Source: Oryza sativa Japonica Group
Taxonomy: Eukaryota; Streptophyta; Magnoliopsida; Poales; Poaceae
Direction of reading: 5' to 3'
Length of the DNA: 64,000 bases
Assembly: GCF_034140825.1 (NCBI RefSeq)
Contig: NC_089041.1
Location: 28,161,501-28,225,500 of the forward strand
Shown here in pieces: positions 35,967 to 46,510 of the stretch. Made by a program: the position numbers and the translations under genes. The notes under the pieces were generated by a model. That model was not told where the DNA came from. It saw only the letters and a program-made list of their open reading frames with translations, and searched no databases. Within the stretch, counting starts at the first letter, position 1. Every line of letters begins with the position of its first letter.

Positions 35967-36413
35967 TCATGGATACCCGGAGGCGAGGCAATCCTCCCAG
36001 AACTTGCGGTCCTCCTCCTGCCTCGCCGCCGCGCGCTTCGGGTCCTCCTCCTCCTCCTCCTCTCGCCGCCGCCGCAGCTCGCGCTCGCCGCCGCGGGCAG
36101 CCGCCGCCGCCGCCGCTAGCTGCGCCCACCAGACGCCACCCTCGGCGACGATGGCCTCCTCGCCGCCGACTTCGTCGCCGTCGTGGCACCCGTCTCCTTC
36201 TACGCAGCTGCTGCATCCGTCGTCGTCGTCGTCGTCGTCGTCCATCTCCACGTCGCCGCCGGCCGTCGGCGCAGGGCGGCACGTGTACGGGCACGACTCG
36301 GCGACGCTCTCGCTGTCGCTGTCGTCGTCGCCGAGGACGACGACGGCGCCGGCGCGGGGTGGCGGCGGGAGCGCGAACTGCGGCGGCGGCGGCGGCGGGT
36401 GTACGGTGGCCAT
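35967..36413 (-). CDS. Small acidic protein of unknown function, RKFWEDCLASGYP C-terminus
   Basis: Single exon, 148 residues. The N-terminus is Pro-rich (MATVHPPPPPPQFALPPPPR), then comes an Asp/Ser acidic part with an eight-Asp run, a short Cys-containing stretch (DGCSSCVEGDGCHDGDEVGG), an Ala-rich helix, and a strongly charged helix (GGERELRRRREEEEEEDPKR) ending DRKFWEDCLASGYP. I recall uncharacterised plant proteins with a similar Trp-containing C-terminal tail but cannot name a function. The start is the first ATG after a TATA box (36461-36470, minus strand). Trinucleotide runs (gtc, ggc) make other frames look open, so frame choice rests on the TATA box and the C-terminal motif. Confidence 0.6.
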   Translation of the reverse strand: MATVHPPPPPPQFALPPPPRAGAVVVLGDDDSDSESVAESCPYTCRPAPTAGGDVEMDDDDDDDDGCSSCVEGDGCHDGDEVGGEEAIVAEGGVWWAQLAAAAAAARGGERELRRRREEEEEEDPKRAAARQEEDRKFWEDCLASGYP

Positions 36414-36460
36414 CGTCGGCGGTGGAGGAGAGCAGACGGGTCGCAATGGAAGCAGTTGAT

Positions 36461-36470
36461 ATTTATAGCT
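36461..36470 (-). promoter_or_regulatory. TATA box of the small acidic-protein gene
   Basis: Reads AGCTATAAAT on the minus strand, about 48 bp before the start codon at 36413, leaving a very short leader. Confidence 0.55.
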
Positions 36471-36747
36471 GAACACCTCGCATGCACAACTAGTAGAAAT
36501 GAGTACACTATTTTTACATAGAATTTGAGATCAATTTGAAATTTGTTCATATTTCTGCCTGCTGCTCCAATGCTGCTACTCTTTTAGAGCTGATAAATTA
36601 TGCTTTGGTTGGTTGAGTTATGACGAGTGATAGACTCAGAATAAAAATTATTGAGATCCAATACATACTTAATTACCTTATTTATAATATAATATAAATT
36701 AACTAGTATCGAATAATTTACTCGGAGTTATGCGACCCTCGTAACTA

Positions 36748-37008
36748 CTCCCTCCATTCTAAAATATAAGGCACAATCACCCTTAATCCAAAGACCAAGA
36801 AATAATTATTATCGTCTTGTAGTGTGTATCATCCTCATAAATATAATGCATGCATCCAATAGAATTAGATAATATGAGAGTGGATGATTTAAAAAAGTTA
36901 TAATTTAATAAAGAAGATGTCATAGTTAATTGCATGCTTACATGCATGCCTTATACTATAGAACATTTAAGAAAAGTGGTTGTGCCTTATATTATGGAAT
37001 GTAGGGAG
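36748..37008. mobile_element. Stowaway-like MITE
   Basis: Ends ctccctccattctaaaatat and atattatggaatgtagggag are inverted, with TA on both sides; about 261 bp. The interior includes the catgcatgc-type repeats seen in this group. Confidence 0.8.
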
Positions 37009-38980
37009 TACTATGCACGAACGCCACTGGCTATGACCGATAAGAAAAACACGTGTAAAAATTTTACCAATAAATTATATTTTCTCTTATAAACAACTAA
37101 GTGAAACTACGAGGCAAAAGTGATTTAAAAAGCTAATGTTGTAAATAAACTATAATAGAACATCTATAATAACCTCTAGAATGGAAAATTTTAAAGTTCG
37201 GATGCGGCAGATAAGCCAACAAATCATCGATAAGATTATAATTTGTTTTTCTTCATGCAAATACAAAGAAGACATAAAACGAGATGTGAATACGTTCGTT
37301 TAACACATTCCAATTTCACTGTAACATTTTACTGCTGTTAATAAAGTCATATTTTTTTCCTTAACTTACATATGATTACTCCATATATTATCATCCAGTA
37401 ATTAACTAATCGAATCGGCAACATTCACGCGGAAATTAATTTAACCAGTTTCATGCCTAAAATTATTGCCAAGTGCAGAGCACTACGAGTCCACCATTTT
37501 CTAGAAACACCTCGTTTGACCGGTATTAAGGACTGCTAATTTCCGACCGAGTCTTGAATCACCTGAAAAAAGTCATGCCAACGTAGTACATATTGTACGA
37601 CCAAATACGGCTCAATTTCGGTCAAAAACTAAAAATTAAGGTTATTTCTTTTCAGATTATTTGTCATACTATTAAAACAGACAGATTACTCGTTTTTCGA
37701 TTCGAAAAACACATTTTCTTAAGAAATTGTTCTTCAACTGGATTGTTATTACCATTTATTTCAAGTTATATGTTTAGTTTATTAATGAAAATATTTAATT
37801 TGTCTTTGTAACTAAGTGTATAATATAATCCGTAGTACTCCCTCCATTTATTTTTACTTTTGATAGTTATATTTCATCTTGTCATACAGACCAAGGATAA
37901 GTAATTCTACATATCATCCATTTAAATATACTACTAGTCATTCCTCGTAAAAAAACGATTCATTAATATTTACATTTCTCGATGCCCATATAGTCAATCT
38001 TGTGTGCAAGAATGAATAATCACGCATTAAATTCGAGAAAATCATTAAGATGATAGGTTGTTGGTTTGAAATATGCCTATAAAAATAATTTTTCCAGATT
38101 TAGAAATATAGCTGTAGGGAGTATCACTCAATAATCTGTTTGATACTGAGTCAGATCAAGTCATGGATTAGTCGTTTCTTTGAGAGAATTTAGTTTCAAA
38201 TGCATATATATGTAATTAATTAGCAGGAGCAGATCGACGCGGGGGAGATTAGGTGGATGGAATTATGGAGCAGATCATGAACGCATCAGTCCTGGTGGGT
38301 TTCTAGAAGGAACAAGTTGCATTGAGGAACACGCGGCCTTTGCTGTCTGCTGCTAGCTTTAGCCGTTCTAGAAGCTTTGACCTTGGCCTCTCACCCCTCT
38401 TCTAGAAGCCAAAATGACGTCCATTAAAATTTCTTTTCAACTTTTTGGCTCCATGTGGTTAATTGGCTACAGTTCAAACTCTTCTCCCTCTAGGCTAGTA
38501 GTACTACTAGAGCGACTTCAATCGAGATAGTACAATTTTGAAGCTCCTAAAAAAATCCCATTTAAATTATATAAATTTTTAAGCTCCTCGAGAAAAAACT
38601 CTCGTTTAAATTCTAGTCTCGTTCCTTTCTTACGAAGAAGAAAATTTTACGTCGGTTTCCATTATCACGTTCTTCAAACTACTAAACAACATGATTTGTG
38701 CAAAAACTTTCTATACGAGAGTTGCTTTAAATATCAAATATATCATTTTTAAGTTTGTAATAATTAAAACTTAATTAATCATGCGCTAATAACTTTCTTG
38801 TTTTGTGTGCCCGTGTTTTAATATGAATTTATCTCATATTTCTTAGCACACTCTAACCGATCCTCTATTTTTTTTTACTTCTCACCATTTTGTTATATTC
38901 CAACTTTATCAGTGGTACATTTTAAAAATGTGAAGACAAACAAGTATGGAGAAAAGGATGAGAGCCAATCCTACAGTCGA
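37009..38980. other. AT-rich intergenic region
   Basis: No gene seen. A MITE-like element at 37838-38121 is listed separately. Confidence 0.5.
37838..38121. mobile_element. Stowaway-like MITE, diverged
   Basis: Left end ctccctccatttatttttac; right end agctgtagggag, with TA on both sides. The interior has lost clear symmetry, so the call rests mainly on the termini. Confidence 0.55.
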
Positions 38981-38984
38981 GGAG

Positions 38985-39300
38985 TGGTGAAGGAAAATTT
39001 TCACGCTGTCACGTCAAATATTTAGACACATGGATGAAGTATTAAATATAGAAAAAACCAATTACACATATTGCGTGTAAATTGTGAGACGGATCTTTTA
39101 AGCCTAATTACGTCATGATTTGATAATATAGTGCTCCAGTAAATATTTGCTAATGACGGATTAATTAGGCTTAATAAATTCGTCTCGCAGTTTTCTGGCG
39201 GAATCTGTAATTTTTTTATTAGACTACGTTTAATACTTTAAATGTATGTCCGTATATCCGATGTAACAACCAAACCAAATTTTTTTCAAACAAGGCCTTA
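38985..39300. mobile_element. Abundant rice DNA-type MITE (TTCGTCTCGC family)
   Basis: Contains paired inverted blocks: gtaaattgtgagacggatct with ttaagcctaatta on the left, and ggattaattaggcttaataa with attcgtctcgcagtttt on the right. The outer parts atatttagacacatggatga and tttaaatgtatgtccgtata are also inverted. I recall this fold-back family as very common near rice genes; the superfamily name is not certain. Confidence 0.7.
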
Positions 39301-40997
39301 TTGGGCAAATGGTTATGGAAGAGGAAAAAAAACTTGAAAATTTGGTTGAAGTCCGCTCGAATTTCTTCATTTCTCTGTTGATTCATGTATAATCGCTCCA
39401 AATGCAGACCGATCTGAAGGAGATGCAGGTAGGCATATTGCCGTGTGCGTGCAGGCTCTGCATACTGCGCGTGATGGTCAATCACCTCGACGACTCGCCA
39501 ATCAGAATTCAGAGGAGTACTCTGTTCAATCAACGCATGCAGCACGCACTCACTCAACTTCTCCATCCATCATCTATCTCTTGGAAGAGTACTTTGTTCT
39601 TAGATTTGACGAGTTGACATTTTTGACATTATTATTAGCAGTAGCAAATCTGCTAATGGCTTTATTGACACTTTCACTCTGCATTCTGCTAGCTGGCATG
39701 CAGCAGTGCAGGAAAGCTTTTGCTTCTGACGGTAAATGCAGTCGACCACAAGTTTGCTGCATAAGTCTTCGACGTGTGGAAGGTTAAAAACACTGAAAAT
39801 GATGGGTGGATTTGTCGATTTGGGACTCTCGCATCGCATGCGATCGATCCATCATTCTGCTAAAGTTAACCAGCAAAAGTTCAGAACAACCTCCACAGTT
39901 TGCTCTATATCTTTAAAAAATATGTTTCTTTAAAAATTTCTCTTCAGTTTCAGTTAAAAAAACTTACACCTCCCGTTTTAGGTTCTCTCTTAAATTTATT
40001 TATTAAAATATTTAATTTATATTCCTATATAGTAGTATGGATAATCCACTACAATAATCTAATGAATAACTATTTGATTCAAATTGGTCCCGTTTGCATG
40101 TCAAATACGGCCTTCAAGTTGTCAGTCACATACTGTTGCAGCAATTCATAGTATCACCTTTGATCGTCTGATTAAGACCGGCAAAGTTATAGTGATCCAT
40201 CAAGTTGGAGTCAAGATTTTGCAAAGGTTTCAAGGAGAAAATATCTGTCCTTTGTTTTTCAGAAAGGAGAGTGATGGATTCTGTCAACTATCAACTTGAT
40301 TAGCTTTGCTCTTGCAGTGATAGGATCTTGAAATGGACATCATATTCAGACCTACTCTCCTACTGAAGAAGATTAGCTGCTGCTATCAAGCAAAGCAGAA
40401 CGCGTGAGAATTCCATGATGAAATGGACATCATATTCATGCCACAAATGGTTTGCTATCAGATTTGCTATCCGATTTCTGAATCTTCTTTTACCAAGTAA
40501 AAGCCCTGATTAACATGTTACAGCACATGAAAGCCATATATACAGTATACGGATATAATTTTTTTTGCAAAGTTTTTCCGTTAAAAAAGCGCCTCTTTCT
40601 CTTGTAAGGTTGTTAGTGTGGTACATCCTATTTACACTTTAGAGTAAAACTAGATGACCAGATCATTTTATTAATACAAGCTAAAAGTTCTTGTTTGGCA
40701 CTTCTCAAAATCCACCTAGCCAAATTTAGAGTTTGTAAGTTAATTTACACAAGTTTCAGAAAATTATATTTTCTCTAAAGTAGAAATAAAATAATTTATT
40801 TAAATGTTGTCAAAATAATCATAACTCTACATTTATAGTTTTCTAGAGCTTGAAATACCTAGCTTCAATTAATACTGGACCTATAGCCATGTCAAACAAG
40901 ATTTTTATTTTCCAAAAAAATCAGGAGTTGGAGCGATGCTAAATACTGCCTCCCTTCTTGTCTTACTTTGTTGACAAATTACTTCCGAAATATTATA
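39301..40997. other. Intergenic region, no gene recognised
   Basis: Several open frames near 39400-39800 overlap on both strands with no motif or splice context. I see nothing that supports a gene. Confidence 0.45.
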
Positions 40998-41219
40998 CTA
41001 CCTCCGTTTTAATGTATAATGCCGTCAACTTTTTAATAAACTTTTGACCATTCGTCTTATTCAATTTTTTTAAACATAAAAAGTTTTAAATCATGCTTAA
41101 AAACATTTGATGATTATCAAGTCACAATAAAATAAATAATAAATATATTTTTTAATAAAATAAACAATCAAACATATCTTTAAAAATCAATGGCGTCATA
41201 TATTAAAAGACGAAGGGTG
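40998..41219. mobile_element. Stowaway-like MITE beside the plastid insertion
   Basis: Left end ctacctccgttttaatgtat, right end atattaaaagacgaagggtg; interior gccgtcaactttttaataaa with its inverse aaaaatcaatggcgtcatat. Same subfamily as 14300 and 23920. Confidence 0.7.
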
Positions 41220-41271
41220 TATTATAATAAAATAAAAGCTATACATGGTTATATTTACAACATACTTTTAA

Positions 41272-41276
<5 letters not shown>

Positions 41277-41338
<62 letters not shown>
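41277..41338. repeat. (TA)31 microsatellite
   Basis: Sixty-two bases of uninterrupted TA directly at the left edge of the plastid-derived block. Confidence 0.98.
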
Positions 41339-41339
<1 letters not shown>

Positions 41340-41414
41340 CTTTTGGAAAAAATAAGTCTCTTTGTTTGAATTTTAGAACTTTGAATTTTTTACCCTAGAA
41401 AAAAAAAGAAAAAC

Positions 41415-41738
41415 CTAACCCTTTGAATCTTTGGTATCCTTCAAATCTTCGGTATTCTTCGAGTCTTCGGTACGCTTCGAATCCTTATGGGGAAGTCTAT
41501 AAATTATACGCCCCTTGCTTGAATCATAATGACTTACTTCAATTTTGACCCTATCCCCCATCAGTATTCGTATAGAACTAGACCGGATCTTTCCTGAAAT
41601 ATAGCCCAGGATGATGGTGTCATTCTCTAGGCGAACGCGAAACATTCCGTTGGGTAGGGCTTCCATAACTAAACCCTCGAAAGTAATTTTTGCTTCTCTC
41701 GGGTTTTTTTTTTCTCTCCTATTTTTCTTTTCTGTCAT
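41415..41738 (-). pseudogene. infA: Plastid infA copy in nuclear DNA (frame open)
   Basis: 107 residues from [20 protein letters not shown], with the IF-1 S1/OB-fold core ([40 protein letters not shown]) and the grass-type repeated tail ([18 protein letters not shown]). Length equals the plastid IF-1 of rice as I remember it. An upstream in-frame extension to 41816 is intergenic sequence. It lacks nuclear expression or targeting signals, so it is presumed silent. Confidence 0.9.
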
Positions 41739-41873
41739 ATTTTTTTCTCCTATTTTTCTTTTTTTATTTTCAAATAAAAAAACGTTGTATTTTTGTTTGA
41801 AAAATAGGAAGTTCAAGATAGAATTTGGGTACTATAACTATAGGTGGGGCGATTACCGCTATAGGCGGGGCGA

Positions 41874-42284
41874 TTACCATATATAACATAAGACTTCTCC
41901 CCCAATTCTGTTTAGTCGAGCTTCTCGATCTGTCATTATACCTCGAGAAGTAGAAAGAATAGCAATTCCCATTCCGCCCAAAACCTTAGGAATTCCTTGA
42001 TAGTTGGTATAAATTCGTAAGCCAGGTCGGCTGATACGCTTTAAAAAGGTTCTAGTTCTATATATTCCCTTTCTAGTCTTTCTCTTTTGATGTCGCAAAG
42101 TTGAAACCAAGAAATATCTGTTACTTTCCTGATGTTTCCGAACACTTTCAATAAAACCCTCTCGTAGAAGTATTTTAACAATGTTTTCGGTAATATTTGT
42201 AGATACTACCCGAACAATTCCTTTTTTATTCATGTCCGCGTTTCTTATAGAGGTTAGTAAATCAGCAATAGTGTCCTTGCCCAT
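41874..42284 (-). pseudogene. rps8: Plastid rps8 copy in nuclear DNA (frame open)
   Basis: 136 residues, [20 protein letters not shown] to GGEVLCYIW, full length for grass plastid uS8, with the conserved [20 protein letters not shown] near the end. No frame damage seen. Presumed silent for lack of a nuclear promoter or transit peptide. Confidence 0.92.
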
Positions 42285-42423
42285 AAGACTCTAATTCTAG
42301 GTTCCTCCTAATTTTTCTATAATCAACATGTTCTCTTTTTTCTTTTCGTTTTGGATTCTAAAGCATATACGTGAAACACAATCTACTAATTTTTTATTTG
42401 ATCTATATCTTGTCTACTAGTAT

Positions 42424-42795
42424 TTATAATACTTCAGGAGCTAATGAAACTATTTTAGTAAAATTCAATTCTCTCAATTCCTCGGCGATCGCGCCAAAAA
42501 CGCGAGTTCCTTTTGGATTTCCTTTTTGATCAATGATAACCGCTGCATTGTCGTCATAGCGTATTATTATACCGTCTTCGCATTTGAACTCTTTACATGT
42601 ACGTACAATTACAGCTCGAATTACTTCGGATCTTTCTAGAGGCATTTGGGGCACTGCGTCTTTGATTACAGCAACAATAACATCACCAATACGAGCATAT
42701 CGCTGATTACTAGCAGCTCCTATGACTCGAATACACATCAATTTTTGAGCTCCACTGTTATCTGCTACATTTAAAAGGGTCTGAGGTTGAATCAT
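42424..42795 (-). pseudogene. rpl14: Plastid rpl14 copy in nuclear DNA (frame open)
   Basis: 123 residues, [20 protein letters not shown] to [10 protein letters not shown], full length for plastid uL14, including the signature around [20 protein letters not shown]. No frame damage seen. Confidence 0.92.
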
Positions 42796-42904
42796 ATTAT
42801 TTTGATTTCAATTTGTTATTTCAATGCAAAAGGATGAAAGAAATATCGTCTTTCCAGAAAGAAGAACCTGGTTTTTTATTTTCAATACTACTTTTTTTGG
42901 GGGG

Positions 42905-44363
42905 TTATATTTCTAACCGGAGAAATTGACTTCGTATGGGCATTTTGCTGGCAGCTATGGAAATAGCTGCTCTAGCTACAGTTTCGGATACTCCGCCCAT
43001 TTCATAAAGTATTCGACCTGGTTTAACAACGGATACCCAATATTCGGGGGATCCCTTTCCCGAACCCATACGTGTTTCGGTCAGTCTTATTGTAACCGGT
43101 TTGTCGGGAAATATACGTACCCAGATTTTTCCACCACGACGTGCATATCGTGTCATTGCTCTTCGTCCTGCTTCTATCTGCCTCGCCGTAATCCAAGTGG
43201 GTTCAAGTGCTTGAAGAGCATATCTACCAAAACAAATACAATTGCCTCGGTAGGATTTTCCCTTCATTCTTCCTCTATGTTGTTTACGAAATCTGGTTCT
43301 TTTGGGGTTATAGTCGATGGTTCTCTCTTAGTTCCATCTCTACTGCAAAACTGGACATGAGAGTTTCTTCTCATCCAGCTCCTCGCGAATCAAATGAGAA
43401 AGTGTGCAAATTTCTCTAATTCCACAATATTCTAAAATATTACGGATAGATACACATTAATAGGAAAGGTTAGGGTTTTTAATATTGAATTTATTAAAAT
43501 ACTAAAATATATAGTCAAGAAAGAGGATCTAGAATATATCTAGATGTGTATGTTTATTTATCTATATTCTATATTTAATGTAATTCTTTTTTTTAATCTC
43601 CTTTTTTTATTTTACTCTTATTGAATCGCGGTAAAGTATTCTAATTCAATAAAAATTTCGCGGGCGAATATTTACTCTTTCCTGTCTTATTTGTTAATTC
43701 ATAACCTTATCAAATAAGACAATTTTTTTGGTTTGTTCCGCCATCCCACCCAATGAAGTATTGGGATTCTTTTCAAGAAAATCCTATCCAGTCATAGGTT
43801 CTGTCGTTCCCACTGCTTCTCCTTTAATGGTTAGGTTTGAATCTCGCAATGGAGCTTCCAAAAAATTTCTTTCCGAGTCAATTTCTCAGTTTTATTAACT
43901 CGGGACTCTCTTTGTTATTCCTTGAAATTTTTATTTCTTGTTTCAATCAAATTACGATTTCGAATTCTCTGTTATTTTTATTATATTGATGCTTTATCAC
44001 ATTGCTTTTTATGATGTAATTCATAGACCATACATATTGGAATCCTATATCTTTCTTATTTCTCTTCCTTCTTTCTATCATCCTTCCTTTTATCTACATC
44101 CCCTTTAGTTTTGCTTCACAACTTAGAATCCTATTTTTTTTAAAGAAAAAATTGCAGTTGCTACACGTATATGATAGATTTACTCATTTATGATAGATGT
44201 ATTTATTCATATAGTGACTGTTTCTTAGTTAGGATCTCGACAATACGAAGCAATAGGTTGGTTATTAGTTCATTTTCTATAATTACATAGTAGGGTTCAT
44301 TCTATTTTTTTTAATCCCCTTTTTGAACCCTAAAAAAAAACTAACGAGTCACACACTAAGCAT
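42905..44363 (-). pseudogene. rpl16: Plastid rpl16 copy with group II intron, in nuclear DNA
   Basis: The 9-bp exon 1 (ATGCTTAGT, 44355-44363) is followed by GTGTGACTCG, the group II intron start (GUGYG). The intron is 43307-44354, about 1.05 kb. Exon 2 (42905-43306) reads [20 protein letters not shown] to [14 protein letters not shown], and the joined product would be 136 residues, the usual plastid uL16 length. Compared with my memory of the plastid protein, Leu stands for Pro in [10 protein letters not shown] and Ser for Ala in WVSVVKPG. A nuclear copy cannot be spliced by plastid factors. Confidence 0.92.
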
Positions 44364-44508
44364 AGCAATTTTATTAAAAGATTTCTCAATTTTCATTAAA
44401 TCTTATAGAAAGAGGTAGAATTTCTTCTTTTTTTCAGGGATTTTAGGGAAAATAAGGCTCTTGTCATTTTTTATTCTATTACTGAACAGAATGGGAAGAC
44501 AGGGTTGG

Positions 44509-45229
44509 TTATTCTTCGTCTACGAATATCCAAATTTTAACTCCTAATACTCCATAGATAGTTCGAATTGGATAGCAGCAATAATCAATTTTAGCGCGAA
44601 TTGTTTGGAGGGGAAGTCTACCTTTTTTGATGCATTCGGCACGCGCAATTTCTTTTCCCGCGAGACAGCCTGCAATTTTTACTTTTACTCCCTTTATATC
44701 TGTTTTTTTAGTTAATTCAATGGCTTTTTTCATTGCCTTTCGGAATGAAACTCTATTTTTTAATTGGAAAGCTATATATTCTGCAAGAATGTTAGGTTGT
44801 CTATAAGGTTCTTTCACTTTTTCGATCCCAATATTAAGTCTCTGGTTTACAGAATTAACTTCTTTTTGTAGATCTTTCTCTAATTCTTCGATTGCTCCTT
44901 TTTTCTTTAATAAATTGGGGAATCCAATATGGATTATGACGTGGATTGTATCGATTTCTTTTTGAATTTCTATATGTGTAATTACTTCGGAACTTGAGCC
45001 CGAGTCCATTTTTTTATTATGTGTAATTACTTCGAAACTTGAGTCTGCTTCTATTTTTCTATTCGAGCCCTTTTTCCTATTCTTTTGTATATAGTTCTTG
45101 ATACAATTCCGTATTTTTTTTATCTTCCTGTAGACCTTCAGAATAATTTTTTGGTTGTGCGAACCAAAAGGAATGGTGATTTTGGGTTGTACCAAGTCTG
45201 AAACCAAGTGGATTTATTTTTTGTCCCAT
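44509..45229 (-). pseudogene. rps3: Plastid rps3 copy with a 1-bp frameshift
   Basis: The start is ATG at 45229 ([20 protein letters not shown]...). The A-tract in the coding strand at about 45114-45121 has eight A where the frame needs seven, so the N-terminal 40-odd residues are out of frame with the rest. The span is 721 bp, one more than the 239 codons plus stop of plastid rps3. The downstream frame continues to KIWIFVDEE and has Cys for an expected Arg in [10 protein letters not shown] (CGC to TGC type). Confidence 0.9.
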
Positions 45230-45283
45230 ATTTTTCTATTCTATTTTTTTTACCGGGAATCAAATCTTAGATGGATCTAAAGA

Positions 45284-45733
45284 TTATTTCGATTTCTTTA
45301 CTATATTTAGTACAATTGTTATATGACACATGGTTTTTTTTATGGGAGAACTACGTCCTCGAGCCCGAGGTCTGAATTTATTCATAATAGTACTCCTACT
45401 GACTTCGGCTTTAGTGATGAATAAATTTGCTTTGTCGAAATCCCTATAATGAGTAGCATTTGCTGCTGCCGAATAAACCAACTTTAAGATAGGATAAGAT
45501 GCTCGATAAGGCATGAGGTTCAATATCATAACAGTTTCTTCGTAGTAACGCCAACGAATCTCATCCAGAACTCTTTGTACTTTGAAAACGGACATGTGGA
45601 TGCGTTTTTGTGCTTTGAAAACCCGTTCGAACTTAAGTAGACGATCGGTTGGTACTTTTCTTGCGAGTTTCCTTAGCCCACTCTTCTTCTTCTTTATCCT
45701 AGGGGTATACTTTACCAGTTTGAAACTTGTCAT
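45284..45733 (-). pseudogene. rpl22: Plastid rpl22 copy in nuclear DNA (frame open)
   Basis: 149 residues, [20 protein letters not shown] to [13 protein letters not shown], full length for grass plastid uL22 as I remember it, with [19 protein letters not shown]-type and [20 protein letters not shown] motifs. No frame damage seen. Confidence 0.9.
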
Positions 45734-45800
45734 AAATAAGGTTATTCCCCGCTTACCTATTTCTTTTTTTTTATTTTGAATCTTTCTATTCTGAATTCAG

Positions 45801-45971
45801 TTAACGACGAGATTTAGTATCCTTTCTTACACTTTCATAACTCGTGAAATGCCGAGTTGGTACGAATTCCCCCAATTTGCGACCTACCATAGGATTTGTT
45901 ATGTAAATAGGTATATGTTACTTTCCATTATGAATCGCGATTGTATGGCCAACCATTGCGGGTAGAATGCT
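45801..45971 (-). pseudogene. rps19: 5'-truncated plastid rps19 copy with a premature stop
   Basis: Only the 3' part survives: ILPAMVGHTIAIHNGK, then a TAA where plastid rps19 has a Glu codon, then [20 protein letters not shown] and the normal end DTKSRR. The 5' part is cut off at the insertion junction. Confidence 0.9.
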
Positions 45972-46510
45972 GAGAAAGTTGGGCTGATCGTAGCCGTGCA
46001 ATAACGATCGGACGGTGAATCCGAGAGCTCCCACCGCTTCGAGTCCGTACGCCGCCGCCGCGCCGGAGTTCGCCGTGCTCCCGGGCGGAGACAACCATGG
46101 CTGCTCCGCCTCGCCTCGCTCCCTCGCCGGCCGTGGCGCGAGCGGGGCAGCAGGGTAGGCGCCGCCGCCATCCACGCCGGAGAGAGAGAGAGAGAGAGAG
46201 GGAGGCGGAGAGGAGAGCCCCCGCCTCCCCTACGACGCTCCGCGGCGCGAGAATGCGAGATCGCGGCGGCTCCGCCATCGATCCCTCATCGTCGCTCGCC
46301 TGCTGCTGGCCCGCCCTTGCCGGCTAGGTGGCTGGCTGGCTGAATCCACAAGCAGCCATGATCGATCGGGTTGGTGGTGGAGGAATGGAGGATGGTTTTG
46401 GGTGCTCTCGGTGTTGGGACAGAGACAGGAGGAAGAAAATGGCTGGTTCACCGGGCCATCTGATCTGACGATTACTGGTATGTGTTCTACTTCCTGACAG
46501 AAAAAATGAC
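45972..46510. other. GC-rich segment next to the plastid insertion
   Basis: A GC-rich island with an (AG)n run at about 46182-46202. Open frames exist on both strands; none shows a recognised domain. It could be the relic first exon and CpG-rich promoter of a gene interrupted by the plastid insertion, or a captured fragment. Confidence 0.4.

Larger units (their letters stand above)
41340..45971 (-). other. Nuclear plastid DNA insertion (NUPT), infA to rps19
   Basis: A colinear piece of the plastid S10/spc ribosomal cluster, about 4.6 kb. In plastid sense the order is rps19 (3' part), rpl22, rps3, rpl16, rpl14, rps8, infA, as in grass plastomes. The right junction is about 45971, where similarity to rps19 stops at the Ser-Ile-Leu-Pro codons. 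The left junction lies between the infA stop (41415) and the TA run; I cannot fix it by eye. Nuclear genes on both sides, frame damage in rps3 and rps19, and CG-to-TG type changes show that it is a nuclear copy. Confidence 0.95.

Noticed and set aside
35795-36550. Long Arg- or Ser-rich frames opposite the small acidic-protein gene
   Set aside because: They arise from trinucleotide runs read in other frames. The minus frame from 36413 has the TATA box and a plausible C-terminal motif.
39219-39933. Overlapping 70-115-codon frames on both strands as genes
   Set aside because: The left part lies in a MITE, and the rest has no splice context, motif or codon bias to support a gene.
44509-45207. 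232-residue frame starting [14 protein letters not shown] as an alternative rps3
   Set aside because: Its N-terminus is out-of-frame plastid rps3 sequence; the true start is at 45229 and the A-tract change explains the shift.
41415-45971. Plastid ribosomal genes as functional genes, or the window as plastid DNA or assembly error
   Set aside because: Damage in rps3 and rps19, the truncated rps19 edge and the nuclear flanks indicate a nuclear copy. A misassembly is not excluded but is less likely given the sequence changes.
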